64,000 bases of DNA from contig NZ_CP107853.1 in assembly GCF_036013525.1 (NCBI RefSeq), positions 5,642,001 to 5,706,000 on the forward strand, in the 5' to 3' direction. Made by a program: the position numbers and the translations under genes. Numbering within the stretch: position 1 is the first letter of the stretch; each line of letters begins with the position of its first letter. This DNA is from Nonomuraea sp. NBC_00507 (lineage in GTDB: Bacteria > Actinomycetota > Actinomycetes > Streptosporangiales > Streptosporangiaceae). Of the stretch, positions 43,238-51,617 are shown piece by piece. The notes beneath the pieces are model-generated. The model was given only the letters and a program-made list of their open reading frames with translations, had not been told where the DNA came from and did not search any database.

Positions 43238-45790
43238 TTGACCGGGGACCTGCCCGACAAGACAGACAATCTTCCAGAAAAGCCGCGAAGACGTCGAAGA
43301 AGGGTGCCATGGGCGGCATCCGTCTCCGCGGGTTTGGCGGCGGCCGCGGCGAGCGTCCTGGCGGCATCGGTGGAGTGGGAGATCCCGCCGCTCGCCAAGG
43401 TCGGCGTGACCCTGGGGGCGGCCATCCTCGTCGGGCTCACCACGTGGGCCACCACCGAGTCGCGGTCCAGACGTCCGGAGATCAGCGGCAGCGCCGGCGG
43501 CGTCGCGCCCGACCAGTGGCCGCCCGTCCCCGAGCACTTCACCGGCCGTGCCGAAGCCCTGGCCGAGCTGCGTGACGTCTTCGCCTCTCGCCGCAAGGCC
43601 ACGGACCTCTCGCCGCCCCTCGTCGTCTCCGTGTACGGCCGCGGCGGCGTCGGCAAATCGGCGCTCATGACCCGGTTCGGGCAGGAGGTCGCGGACTGGT
43701 TCCCCGACGGCCGGCTCTACGCCGACCTGCGCGGCGGCGTCGACGCCCCCGTACGCCCCGACGAGGTCCTCATCGGCTTCCTGCGCGCGCTGGACGTGCG
43801 CCTGACCACCGACCCCGGCGGCCTAGACGAATTACGCAAACTCTGGCTGACCTGGACCAAGGGCCGCAGGATCCTCATCGGCCTGGACAACGCCCACGAC
43901 GCCGACCAGGTCAAACCGCTGATCCCGGCCGAGCCGGGGTGCGCGGTGCTGGTGACGTCGCGCGCGCCGCTGTTCCTGAACGGCACCCACGACACGCGGC
44001 TCGGCGTCTTCAGCGAGGCACACGGCGTGGAGCTGCTGGCCAGGCTCAGCGGCGGCGCCAGGATCGTCGACGACCTCGACTCCGCCAAGGAGATCGTCCG
44101 GCTGTGCGACTACCTGCCGCTGGCGATCAACATCTGCGGCGGCCGGCTCGCCACCCGCGAGCAGTGGACGCTGCGCGAGATGGCCGGCCGGCTGGCCGAC
44201 ACGCGCCGCATCCTCGACCAGCTGGAGCTGGCCCCGACCGTCGACAAGAGCGTGCGCGCCTCGGTGCAGCTCAGCTACGACGACTGCACCGGCATGCAGC
44301 GCCGGCTACTGCGCCTGCTCAGCGCGCTGCCCGCGCCCGACGTGCCGGGCTGGGTGGCCGGCGAGCTGCTCGACATCTCCGGCCTCGACGGCGCCGACCA
44401 GCTGGAGGCGCTCATCGACGCCCAGCTCGCCGAGTGCTCGGGCACCGACCAGACCGGCGCCATGCGCTACCGGCTGCACGACCTGGTCCGGGTCTTCGCC
44501 GCGGAGCTGACCGAGCAGGACGAGGGCGAGCGGCGCAGGGCCGCGATCGAGCGGGTGCTCTACGGTTACCGCCGCCGCGCCGAGGAGGCCGCGCAGAACC
44601 GCTGGCCGCAGGACTGGAGCCGGGGCGGCCGCCGCGCCAGTGCCGACGGGCAGCTGCGGGCCGGCGACTGGCTCAACGCCGAGCGCCTCTCGCTGCTCGC
44701 CATGATCAACCTGGCCAGGCAGCTGGAGCTGTGGGAACTGACGTGGGGCCTGGCCAGGGCGTTCTGCTCGCTGTGCCACTCGCTGCGCGCCTACTGGGCC
44801 GACTGGAAGGCGGTCGCGGAGATCGGCTGCGCGGCCGCCGAGCGGAGCGGGGACCGGCGCTCCCTGGCCATCGCCCTGCTCGACAGCGCTTCCGTGCACG
44901 GCGGCCTCGGGCTGCGCGAGCGGGCTTTGGAGGAGGCCGAGCAGGCCCTGGAGATCTTCACCGAGCTGGGCGAGTCGTGGTGGGCGGCCAGGTGCATGCG
45001 CGGAATCGGGATGACGTTGTACAGCGACGGCCACCTGGATCGGGCGCAGGACTACCTGATCGGGGCGATCACCGCGTTCAAGGGCGAGGAGGACCTGTGG
45101 TGGATGGCCCGCACCCAGCGCAACCTCGCCGAGATGCGGATGGCCGAGCGGCGGCCCGAGGAGGCCAGGGAGCTGCTGGAGGGCGCGCTGGAGATCTTCA
45201 AGCGCGAAGGCAACCGTTACTCCGAGGCCCAGACGCTGCGGGTCTACGGTGAGGTGCTGGCCGCGCAGGCGCGGGGCGAGCTGGCGGCGGACGACCACCG
45301 GGCCGCGACCCACCTCTTCACCCGGGCGGGGTTCAGCCTGGACCGGGCGGCCGAGATGTTCCGGCAGCGCGGTGAGCTGTGGGAAGAGGCCCGCTGTCTG
45401 CGGGCGGCCGGCGAGGTCGGCGACCCGGCCAACGGGCTGCGCGAGCTGGAGTATGTCCGGCGGGCCGAGGAGATCCTCGTGGCCCTGGGCGACTCGTGGG
45501 GGGTGGCCCGCAACGCCGTGTCGGCCGGCCGGGGGCTGGCCCGGCTGGGCCGGATCGAGGAGTCGGAGGCGGAGCTGCGCCGCGCCGTCCAGGCGTTCGA
45601 GGAGCTGGAGGACCGGTGGTGGATGGCGCGGAGCCTGCGTTACCTGGGCGAGGCGCACCTGGAGGCCGGCGGGCGCCAGGCGGCCGTGGCGCCGCTGGAG
45701 CAGGCCAGGGAGATCTACCGCAGCCTCGGCAACGAGGCCGGCATGCGCCGCACCCTCGAGTTGCTCAGGCGTGCGGCGTCCTCGGCGTAG
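43238..45790 (+). CDS. Membrane-anchored NB-ARC ATPase with tetratricopeptide repeats
   Basis: An 850-residue STAND-type protein. The N-terminus has a poly-Arg stretch (18-23) and two hydrophobic segments (about 25-45 and 53-68), giving a membrane hairpin. The NB-ARC domain follows: P-loop VYGRGGVGKSAL (about 129-140), Walker B-like ILIGLDNAHD, VLVTSRAP, and the CDYLPLAINICGG GxP-type motif. The C-terminal half (from about 530) is TPR-like with repeated ALEEAEQALEIF and LGDSW/GESWW patterns. Such proteins are ATP switches in signalling or defence; no effector domain is attached. The start is TTG at 43238. Confidence 0.85.
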   Translation: MTGDLPDKTDNLPEKPRRRRRRVPWAASVSAGLAAAAASVLAASVEWEIPPLAKVGVTLGAAILVGLTTWATTESRSRRPEISGSAGGVAPDQWPPVPEHFTGRAEALAELRDVFASRRKATDLSPPLVVSVYGRGGVGKSALMTRFGQEVADWFPDGRLYADLRGGVDAPVRPDEVLIGFLRALDVRLTTDPGGLDELRKLWLTWTKGRRILIGLDNAHDADQVKPLIPAEPGCAVLVTSRAPLFLNGTHDTRLGVFSEAHGVELLARLSGGARIVDDLDSAKEIVRLCDYLPLAINICGGRLATREQWTLREMAGRLADTRRILDQLELAPTVDKSVRASVQLSYDDCTGMQRRLLRLLSALPAPDVPGWVAGELLDISGLDGADQLEALIDAQLAECSGTDQTGAMRYRLHDLVRVFAAELTEQDEGERRRAAIERVLYGYRRRAEEAAQNRWPQDWSRGGRRASADGQLRAGDWLNAERLSLLAMINLARQLELWELTWGLARAFCSLCHSLRAYWADWKAVAEIGCAAAERSGDRRSLAIALLDSASVHGGLGLRERALEEAEQALEIFTELGESWWAARCMRGIGMTLYSDGHLDRAQDYLIGAITAFKGEEDLWWMARTQRNLAEMRMAERRPEEARELLEGALEIFKREGNRYSEAQTLRVYGEVLAAQARGELAADDHRAATHLFTRAGFSLDRAAEMFRQRGELWEEARCLRAAGEVGDPANGLRELEYVRRAEEILVALGDSWGVARNAVSAGRGLARLGRIEESEAELRRAVQAFEELEDRWWMARSLRYLGEAHLEAGGRQAAVAPLEQAREIYRSLGNEAGMRRTLELLRRAASSA

Positions 45791-45796
45791 TCGCTG

Positions 45797-46669
45797 CTAG
45801 GTGAGCGGGGTCCTGAGCAGCTCCCCGGCCGCCAGCCTGGCCTGGCTGATGCTCTCCTCGAACATCTTGCGCGCGTGCGCCGCCTGGTCGGCCAGCTCCC
45901 TGATGTGCTGGCGGGCCAGCTGGTCGTGCACGGTCTCGGCGATCAGCTGCTGGTATTCCGGGGTCTTGGCGGCCAGCGCCTCCAGCCGCTTGTGCGTGTG
46001 GTAGACCTTGTCCGCCTTGATCACCTGCTTGGCGTACTTCTCCAGGTGGCGCACCCGCTGCGACAACGACGTCCAGGCGGCGTCCAGCGCGCTCGTGTAC
46101 GGCTTGAACGCGTCCTCCAGGCCGGGCGGCAGCTCGCGGGGGATGAGCTTGCCGTGCTCGGCGTGCATGGACGACAACTTGCGCAGCCGCTGCGCGATCT
46201 GCCAGACCTCCTCCGGCAGCGTCACCTGGTTGTCGATGCTGTCGATCAGTCCCGCCCGGTGCACCTTGGAGTTGAGTATCGCCTCGACCGCGTTCTGCGC
46301 GCGGCGCAGCAACATCTGGCAGGGATAGTCGAGGTCCTCGGCCATGATGTAGTGCTCGGCATGGGTCTGCGCCAGCCGGAGTCTTCGTTTGGTCGTGCGA
46401 TAGGAGCCGTCCAACGCCATCCACCGGATCAGCGCGATCATGCTGATGCCGAGACTCGCCACGAAGACGCCGTACCCACCGGTCACCAAGAAGATCAGCA
46501 GGAGGAAGCCGGGGAGCACGAACAGCAGGGCGGGGTTGTACGAGGTGTCCATTCGCTTGCCGGTTCGAGCCATGCGCAGGATGTGCGGGCTCGACCGCAG
46601 CTCTACCGAGATCTCCGGGGGCAGCGAGGGATCGATCACCAGCCGTGGAGGCAGAGCTCGTGGATCCAT
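45797..46669 (-). CDS. Membrane protein with long helical/coiled-coil C-terminus
   Basis: A 290-residue protein. Two closely spaced TM helices (about 47-64 and 66-86) follow a 45-residue N-terminal segment. The remaining 200 residues are charged and helical (LRLAQTHAEHYIMAEDLDYP, later VRHLEKYAKQVIKADKVYHTHKRL) and are likely cytoplasmic coiled coil. It is convergent with the NB-ARC/TPR gene with only 6 bases between stops and divergent from the phosphatase gene. I recognise no family; conservation of this TM-plus-coil layout in actinobacteria is my impression only. Confidence 0.72.
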   Translation of the reverse strand: MDPRALPPRLVIDPSLPPEISVELRSSPHILRMARTGKRMDTSYNPALLFVLPGFLLLIFLVTGGYGVFVASLGISMIALIRWMALDGSYRTTKRRLRLAQTHAEHYIMAEDLDYPCQMLLRRAQNAVEAILNSKVHRAGLIDSIDNQVTLPEEVWQIAQRLRKLSSMHAEHGKLIPRELPPGLEDAFKPYTSALDAAWTSLSQRVRHLEKYAKQVIKADKVYHTHKRLEALAAKTPEYQQLIAETVHDQLARQHIRELADQAAHARKMFEESISQARLAAGELLRTPLT

Positions 46670-46733
46670 ACGTTCATGCTGCGTTATGAACCTCGAATCC
46701 GCTCATATTTGGTGGACATATAGGGTCGAGATA

Positions 46734-47537
46734 ATGAGCGAGATGACAAGGTGGATTGATCTTGAAGGCGCGGTCAACGCGCGTGACCTGGGCGGGCTTC
46801 CCACGCGTGACGGCGGCGTCACACAGCGCGGGCGGATCTTCCGGGCCGACAATCTCCAGGGGCTCACGCCCCGGGACGTGGGCCTGCTGGTCGGCGAGCT
46901 GAAACTGCGGCACGTCGTAGACCTCCGCTCCAACGCGGAGGTCTCCCTTGAGGGCCCCGGCCCGCTGACCCTGGTGCCGGAGGTGCGGCACCACCATTTG
47001 ACGCTGTTCGCCGAGGGCGGCCGGCACACCGACGTCGAGGCCGATACCGCTCCTGGCGCCATCGACGGCGACCGGGTGCTGCCGTGGGCGGAGCGGGTGC
47101 TCGACGAGGAGCTGCGGGTGACCGGCTTCTACTTCGGCTACCTGCGTGACCGCCCGTCCGCGGTGGTGGCGGCCCTGCGCACGATGGCGCTGGACGAGGG
47201 GGCGGCGCTGGTGCACTGCGCGGCGGGCAAGGACCGCACGGGCGTGCTGTCGGCGCTGGCGCTCGAGGTGGCCGGCGCCACCAGGGAGGCCATCGTGGAG
47301 GACTACGTCGCCACGGGGGAGCGGCTGGAGCTGATTCTCACGCGGCTGCGGGGCAGCGACACCTACCGCGGCGACCTGGACTCCCGGCCGGCCGACGACC
47401 ACAAGCCCCGGGCGAAATACATCGAGCAGTTCCTGGACGTCCTGGATGACCGCTTCGGCGGCCCGATGGGCTGGCTGATCCAGCACGGCTGGACGACCAC
47501 CGACACCGAGGCCCTGCGCTCCCGCCTGCGGGACTGA
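46734..47537 (+). CDS. Tyrosine-protein phosphatase (Y_phosphatase3 / LipA-like)
   Basis: A 267-residue dual-specificity-type phosphatase. The catalytic P-loop HCAAGKDRTG has Cys162 and Arg168 (CX5R). The N-terminal NARDLGGLPTRDGG and RIFRADNLQGLT motifs are those of the MptpB/LipA-like family, which can hydrolyse phosphotyrosine, phosphoserine and phosphoinositides. The general acid probably lies in the FYFGYL/DR region. Two ATGs (46734, 46743) precede the domain; a TATAGG box is 9 bases before the first, so it may be nearly leaderless. No signal peptide is present. Confidence 0.9.
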   Translation: MSEMTRWIDLEGAVNARDLGGLPTRDGGVTQRGRIFRADNLQGLTPRDVGLLVGELKLRHVVDLRSNAEVSLEGPGPLTLVPEVRHHHLTLFAEGGRHTDVEADTAPGAIDGDRVLPWAERVLDEELRVTGFYFGYLRDRPSAVVAALRTMALDEGAALVHCAAGKDRTGVLSALALEVAGATREAIVEDYVATGERLELILTRLRGSDTYRGDLDSRPADDHKPRAKYIEQFLDVLDDRFGGPMGWLIQHGWTTTDTEALRSRLRD

Positions 47538-47574
47538 CGTTCGGGGCAGCCGGGCGTTCAGGGCGGGCGGGCGT

Positions 47575-48615
47575 TCAGGGCAGCCGGACGACGATGCGCC
47601 GATCGGCCGACAACCGTGCCGCCTCGATGACGGAGAGCGCCTCGACGGCGCTCTCCGGATCCACGGGCGGCGCTGCCCCGTCCCGCACCGCCGCCACGAC
47701 GCCACGGTAGAAGTCCAGGTACGCCCCCGGCTCGGTACGCACGACCCGGTGCTCGTCATCCGTGCCGAGCACGCCCCAGCGCGCTTCCTCGTCCTCCCCG
47801 AACCCCGGCGCATCGGGCGCGACCCCGGCCCGCAACCGCTCCTCCTGCACATCCATCCCGTGCTTCACGAACCCCGCCGCCGACCCCAGCACCCGAAACC
47901 GCGGCCCGAGCCGCGCCGCCACGGAGCTGACCCACAGATGCGAGCGCACCCCGCCGGCATGCGTCAACGCCACGAACGTGTCGTCGTCCGAGGCCACCCC
48001 GTCGCGCCGCACGTCACTCTCGCAGTAGACCTCGTGGACCGGCCCCAGTAGGTGCAAGGCCTGATCGACGAGATGACTCCCGAGGTCGTACAGCAGCCCG
48101 CCGACCTCCTCCGGACCGCCGGCCTCCCGCCACCCGCCCTTGGGCATCGGCCGCCACCGCTCGAAGCGCGACTCGAACCGCCGCACGCCACCCAGCGCCC
48201 CCTCACCGACCAGCCGCCGCACCGTGAGAAAGTCACCATCCCACCGCCGGTTCTGGAACACGGTGAGCATGACCCCGCGTTCCTTGGCCAGCCGCACGAG
48301 CTCCCGCCCTTCCTCGGCGGTCCTGGCGAGCGGCTTGTCGACGACCACAGGCAACCCCCGCTCAATGGTCGCCGCGGTGAGGGCGACATGCGTCCTGTTG
48401 GGCGACGCCACCACAACAAGATCACACCGGCCCCAAAGATCCTCAACCTCCGCCACGCCGGCAGCCCCGTACCGAGCACCGACCTCGGCCTGCCGCTCGG
48501 GATTCCGGGTCACGACGGCAGCCAATGACAACCCAGGAGTGGCATGGATCAGTGGCGCATGAAAGACCGCCCCCGCCACGCCGTAACCGACCAGCCCCAC
48601 CCTGATGTCGCTCAT
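47575..48615 (-). CDS. Gfo/Idh/MocA-family oxidoreductase
   Basis: A 346-residue NAD(P)-dependent sugar or inositol dehydrogenase-like protein. The Rossmann motif is VGLVGYGVAGAVFHAPLI (6-23). The catalytic Lys motif is VVDKPLARTAEEG, and YDLGSHLVDQALHLLGPV carries the conserved Asp/His of the C-terminal domain. The substrate cannot be told. It is a single gene, convergent with the phosphatase; its upstream region is the 74-bp repeat array. The 3' end overlaps a 13-base direct repeat of GGGCGTTCAGGGC that duplicates the stop region. Confidence 0.9.
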   Translation of the reverse strand: MSDIRVGLVGYGVAGAVFHAPLIHATPGLSLAAVVTRNPERQAEVGARYGAAGVAEVEDLWGRCDLVVVASPNRTHVALTAATIERGLPVVVDKPLARTAEEGRELVRLAKERGVMLTVFQNRRWDGDFLTVRRLVGEGALGGVRRFESRFERWRPMPKGGWREAGGPEEVGGLLYDLGSHLVDQALHLLGPVHEVYCESDVRRDGVASDDDTFVALTHAGGVRSHLWVSSVAARLGPRFRVLGSAAGFVKHGMDVQEERLRAGVAPDAPGFGEDEEARWGVLGTDDEHRVVRTEPGAYLDFYRGVVAAVRDGAAPPVDPESAVEALSVIEAARLSADRRIVVRLP

Positions 48616-48716
48616 CGGCCCAGGCTATCGAAACCATGTAATCGGCTCAGAGTGCGCTCCGTAACGGCGGCCCGCCGGTGAAGGGCTCAGAGGCCGTGTT
48701 CCTGGAGGGCCGTGCT

Positions 48717-49004
48717 TATGGTCGCGCTCGCACGGGGCTCCGCTGGTCACGCAAGCTGCCGCTCTCCGCCCCGGCTCGCCGCGCTGTGTTTATGGTCGCG
48801 CTCGCACGGGGCTCCGCTGGTCACGCAAGCTGCCGCTCTCCGCCCCGGCTCGCCGCGCTGTGTTTATGGTCGCGCTCGCACGGGGCTCCGCTGGTCACGC
48901 AAGCTGCCGCTCTCCGCCCCGGCTCGCCGCGCTGTGTTTATGGTCGCGCTCGCACGGGGCTCCGCTGGTCACGCAAGCTGCCGCTCTCCGCCCCGGCTCG
49001 CCGC
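48717..49004. repeat. Four tandem copies of a 74-bp unit
   Basis: Copies start at 48717, 48791, 48865 and 48939; the last stops matching at 49004 (66 of 74 bases). The internal sequences are identical to the eye. Each begins TATGGTCGCGCTCGCACGGG and ends near GGCTCGCCGCGCTGTGTT, with a CGGGGC/GCCCCG inverted pair inside. Because 74 is not a multiple of 3, the open frames crossing it change frame at every copy and are not genes. It fills most of 48616-49066, a 451-base stretch without any credible coding sequence, between the Gfo/Idh/MocA gene start and the PAC2 gene end. Confidence 0.95.
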
Positions 49005-49066
49005 TCCGTCAGCCGAAGTACGTCGAGTGGCGGCCCACTCGGCACCGCCGTACAAGAAAATGGTCT

Positions 49067-49975
49067 TTATGGGTTTTGCGGATCATCCCGCTCTGCGAGA
49101 AACCGCTCAAACTGAGCAGCGAGCTCATCCCCCGTCGGCATCGGGGTCGACTCGGCGATGAGGTTTTCGCGCTCGCTGCCGGTGGCGAACGCGTCATACT
49201 GCTGCTCGAGCCCCGTGATGGCGGTGGACAGCTCGGCGGACGCCTGGATCTGCTCTTCGATCTCCACGTTCGTACGCTGGGCCGCATCACGCAGCGTGTC
49301 CATCGGGAACACCAGCCCCGTCCCCCGCGTCACGGCCTCCAGCGCGGTCACGGCTGCCGTCGGGTATTCGGCCTGGGACAGGTAGTGCGGCACGTGCACC
49401 GCGTATCCCAGCGCGTCGTGCCCCTGCGCCCCCAGCCGGAACTCGATCAGCGCCGCCACGCTCCCCGGCACCTGGACACGCCCGAACGAGCTCGTTTGCG
49501 AATTTATTAGCTCAGGCCTGCTCGCGTGCATCGTGAGACCCAGCGGGCGGGTGTGCGGCACCGCCATCGGGATGCCGTGCATCGTCACCAGCTTGCTCAC
49601 CCCCAGCCGCGCCACCAGCGTCCCCACGGCTTGGGTGAACAGCTCCCACTCCCGATCGGGCTCGGGCCCGCTCATCACCAGGAACTGCGTCCCCGTCGAG
49701 TCCCTCATGACATGAACGGCCAGCTCCGGGCTCTCACACTCGACCCAGCGGTCGGTGTCGAAGGTCATGATGGGCCGGCGTGACCGGTAGTCGAGCAACC
49801 GGTCCACGTCGAACGTCGCCACGACCCGGTGCTCCAGCTCGGCCAGCAGGTGGCCCAGCGCGAGACGTCCGGTGCCGCCCGCGTCGACGAAGCCGTCGAA
49901 GTGGTACAGCAACACCGGATCATGCAGCTCGGGCGCGTCATCTGCGAGCTTGTAGAGATCCTTCGGGTCGAACAC
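49067..49975 (-). CDS. PAC2 family protein
   Basis: A 302-residue protein of the PAC2 (proteasome assembly chaperone-like) fold common in actinobacteria. Characteristic segments are LLYHFDGFVDAGGTGRLALGHLL at the start (in part), FLVMSGPEPDREWELF, and KLVTMHGIPMAVPHTRPLG. The C-terminal region contains a helical stretch (VEIEEQIQASAELSTAITGLEQQYDAF in part). The actinobacterial members are not proven proteasome chaperones, and no proteasome genes lie nearby. GTG start with AAAGG 10 bases upstream. It is divergent from an ankyrin gene across tandem palindromes. Confidence 0.88.
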   Translation of the reverse strand: MFDPKDLYKLADDAPELHDPVLLYHFDGFVDAGGTGRLALGHLLAELEHRVVATFDVDRLLDYRSRRPIMTFDTDRWVECESPELAVHVMRDSTGTQFLVMSGPEPDREWELFTQAVGTLVARLGVSKLVTMHGIPMAVPHTRPLGLTMHASRPELINSQTSSFGRVQVPGSVAALIEFRLGAQGHDALGYAVHVPHYLSQAEYPTAAVTALEAVTRGTGLVFPMDTLRDAAQRTNVEIEEQIQASAELSTAITGLEQQYDAFATGSERENLIAESTPMPTGDELAAQFERFLAERDDPQNP

Positions 49976-50024
49976 GATTGGACAGCCTTTCCGTAGGTAC
50001 TCTCCTCAGAACCTATGGCGAGCC

Positions 50025-50064
50025 GGAACGATTCCGTGCCTGTGGCGGGGGGCGGAATCATTCC
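50025..50064. promoter_or_regulatory. Tandem 11-bp palindromes between PAC2 and ankyrin genes
   Basis: GGAACGATTCC (50025-50035) and GGAATCATTCC (50054-50064; perfect apart from the central base) are both followed by GTG, giving two GGAA-N3-TTCCGTG sites whose centres are 29 bases apart, close to three helical turns. Their placement in the 114-base divergent gap suggests a shared operator. Confidence 0.55.
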
Positions 50065-50089
50065 GTGGGGGGCACCCTATCGGGGCACA

Positions 50090-50470
50090 ATGAGGTCCAT
50101 GGACGGGGACCCGGAGCTGGAAGAGTTCGCCGCCAGGATGTTCGACCTGGCCCGGGCGGGCGACACCGAGACGCTGCGCGCGTACGTCGAGGCTGGGGTG
50201 CCGGTCAATCTGACCAACGGCAAAGGTGACACTTTGCTCATGCTGGCGGCGTATTACGGTCACGCGCCGACGGTGCGGATGCTCATCGAGCTGGGCGCCG
50301 ATGTCGACCGGCCCAACGACCGCGGTCAGACCCCCTTGGCCGGAGCGGTCTTCAAGAAGGAGCTCGAGGTGGTCACGGCGCTGGTCGACGCGGGCGCCGA
50401 CCCCCATGCGGGCGAGCCCTCGGCCGTGGACACCGCCCGCATGTTCGGTATGGAGGGATTGTTCTCATGA
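50090..50470 (+). CDS. Ankyrin-repeat protein
   Basis: A 126-residue protein with three to four ankyrin repeats: DTETLRAYVEAGVPVNLTNGKGDT, then LLMLAAYYGHAPTVRMLIELGADVD, RPNDRGQTPLAGAVFKKELEVV and TALVDAGADPHAG (each quoted in part). Single-domain ankyrin proteins mediate protein contacts; the partner is unknown. I take the ATG at 50090 with GGGG four bases before it; the ATG at 50099 is equally possible. It is divergent from PAC2 with a shared operator candidate, and convergent with the terpene cyclase gene. Confidence 0.85.
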   Translation: MRSMDGDPELEEFAARMFDLARAGDTETLRAYVEAGVPVNLTNGKGDTLLMLAAYYGHAPTVRMLIELGADVDRPNDRGQTPLAGAVFKKELEVVTALVDAGADPHAGEPSAVDTARMFGMEGLFS

Positions 50471-50484
50471 ACAGGGGAGTCGTT

Positions 50485-51501
50485 CTAGTCGACTAACTCG
50501 CGCTGGAAGCCGGTGACCTCGCCCCGCAGCACCGGGTCGGCGAAGCGGCGCGTCTCCTTGGCCCAGTCGAGGTAGCCGCGCATCCAGTTCTCGAGCCCCA
50601 TGACGCAGCGCAGGGTGCTGTGCCGCCGGTTCTCGTCGATGCCGAGCTGGTCGAAGACGCGCAGGAGGTCCACTTTGGCCGCCTCGAAGATGCCGATGCG
50701 CTCCGAGATCTTCTGGTCGACCATCTCGACGGCCTCCTGGAGGGGGCAGCTCAAGGCCTTCCAGTAGACGATGACGAGGTTGTGGAACTCGCCCTGCAGC
50801 AGCTCGCGCCGCAGGCCGATGAGATCGTTGGTGCAGACGACCACGTGCCCGGCCTCGTGGACGAGCGTGCGGTACGCGGCCGACGCGCGGATCGCGTCCG
50901 GCACCTCGAACTGCTCGGCCAGCTCGATGAGGTCGAACGAGGGCGGGACGTAGGCGATGTTGAGCTTGTGCTCGACATAGCTGTCGGGGTCGGGGATCCG
51001 GCCTCTCGTGCGGTTGTCCACTTCCCACTGAGCGGTCTCGAAGCAGTCCTGGAGGTGGGTGGCGAAGCGGTGCCACCATCGCGCGCCGGCGTGCAGCCGC
51101 ATGCGGTCGCGGATGTCGGCCAGGCCGTGGAGTATCGGCCCCGCGGTGGCCTCGAGCGGCGCGCCGTCCAGCACGGCGCGGAACTTGTCGGCCATGCGCC
51201 GCGCGAGGTCCGGGTCTGAGCCCACCTCGGCGAGCTCGAACTGGTCGTCGTAGACGTGGAACCAGCTGTTGAGATCGGCGGCCAGCGCGAGCACCGGCAC
51301 CGAGGCCTCCGGGTAGAGCCGTGCGACGAGGCGGGAGTAGGACTCACCTGCGAAGCGCGAAGTCGCGGTCTCGTCTTCGATGAGCTTCAACCTCCGTGCC
51401 CAGGCGATGGTGTGATCGGCCACCACAGCCTCGAAGGGGTTGAGCTTGGACGGGTACGGGATGAAAGGGTCAGGAAGGGACACGGAGGGAATGTCGGGCA
51501 T
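50485..51501 (-). CDS. Class I terpene synthase (orphan bacterial terpene cyclase)
   Basis: A 338-residue cyclase, typical bacterial sesquiterpene-synthase length. The Asp-rich motif is DDQFE (85-89). The NSE triad is NDLIGLRRE (225-233), with Gly229 where most bacterial enzymes have Ser or Thr. The usual C-terminal Arg-Tyr pair reads Arg-Phe (319-320). It should ionise a prenyl diphosphate (most likely farnesyl diphosphate) with three Mg ions; the product is not predictable. GGAGG lies 10 bases before the ATG. No prenyltransferase or P450 is adjacent; a STAND ATPase gene lies 116 bases upstream on the same strand. Confidence 0.9.
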   Translation of the reverse strand: MPDIPSVSLPDPFIPYPSKLNPFEAVVADHTIAWARRLKLIEDETATSRFAGESYSRLVARLYPEASVPVLALAADLNSWFHVYDDQFELAEVGSDPDLARRMADKFRAVLDGAPLEATAGPILHGLADIRDRMRLHAGARWWHRFATHLQDCFETAQWEVDNRTRGRIPDPDSYVEHKLNIAYVPPSFDLIELAEQFEVPDAIRASAAYRTLVHEAGHVVVCTNDLIGLRRELLQGEFHNLVIVYWKALSCPLQEAVEMVDQKISERIGIFEAAKVDLLRVFDQLGIDENRRHSTLRCVMGLENWMRGYLDWAKETRRFADPVLRGEVTGFQRELVD

Positions 51502-51617
51502 GGGTGCGCAGCCTCCACATGAGAAACTGTGGCAAATGCCCCCTCGTCGGGACAGATGTCGGTTCTCGTGGGGCGTACCCGAAGCAGAATTTTTCCAATC
51601 GCTCTCCGATTTACGGG

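Noticed and set aside
47552..47581. Direct repeat GGGCGTTCAGGGC (two copies 17 bases apart) at the Gfo/Idh/MocA gene stop
   Set aside because: Short slippage-type duplication at a gene end; no sign of function.
48678..49510. Overlapping open frames crossing the 74-bp repeats
   Set aside because: Frame changes at each copy because the unit is not a multiple of 3; the repeated peptides are frame echoes, not a repeat protein.
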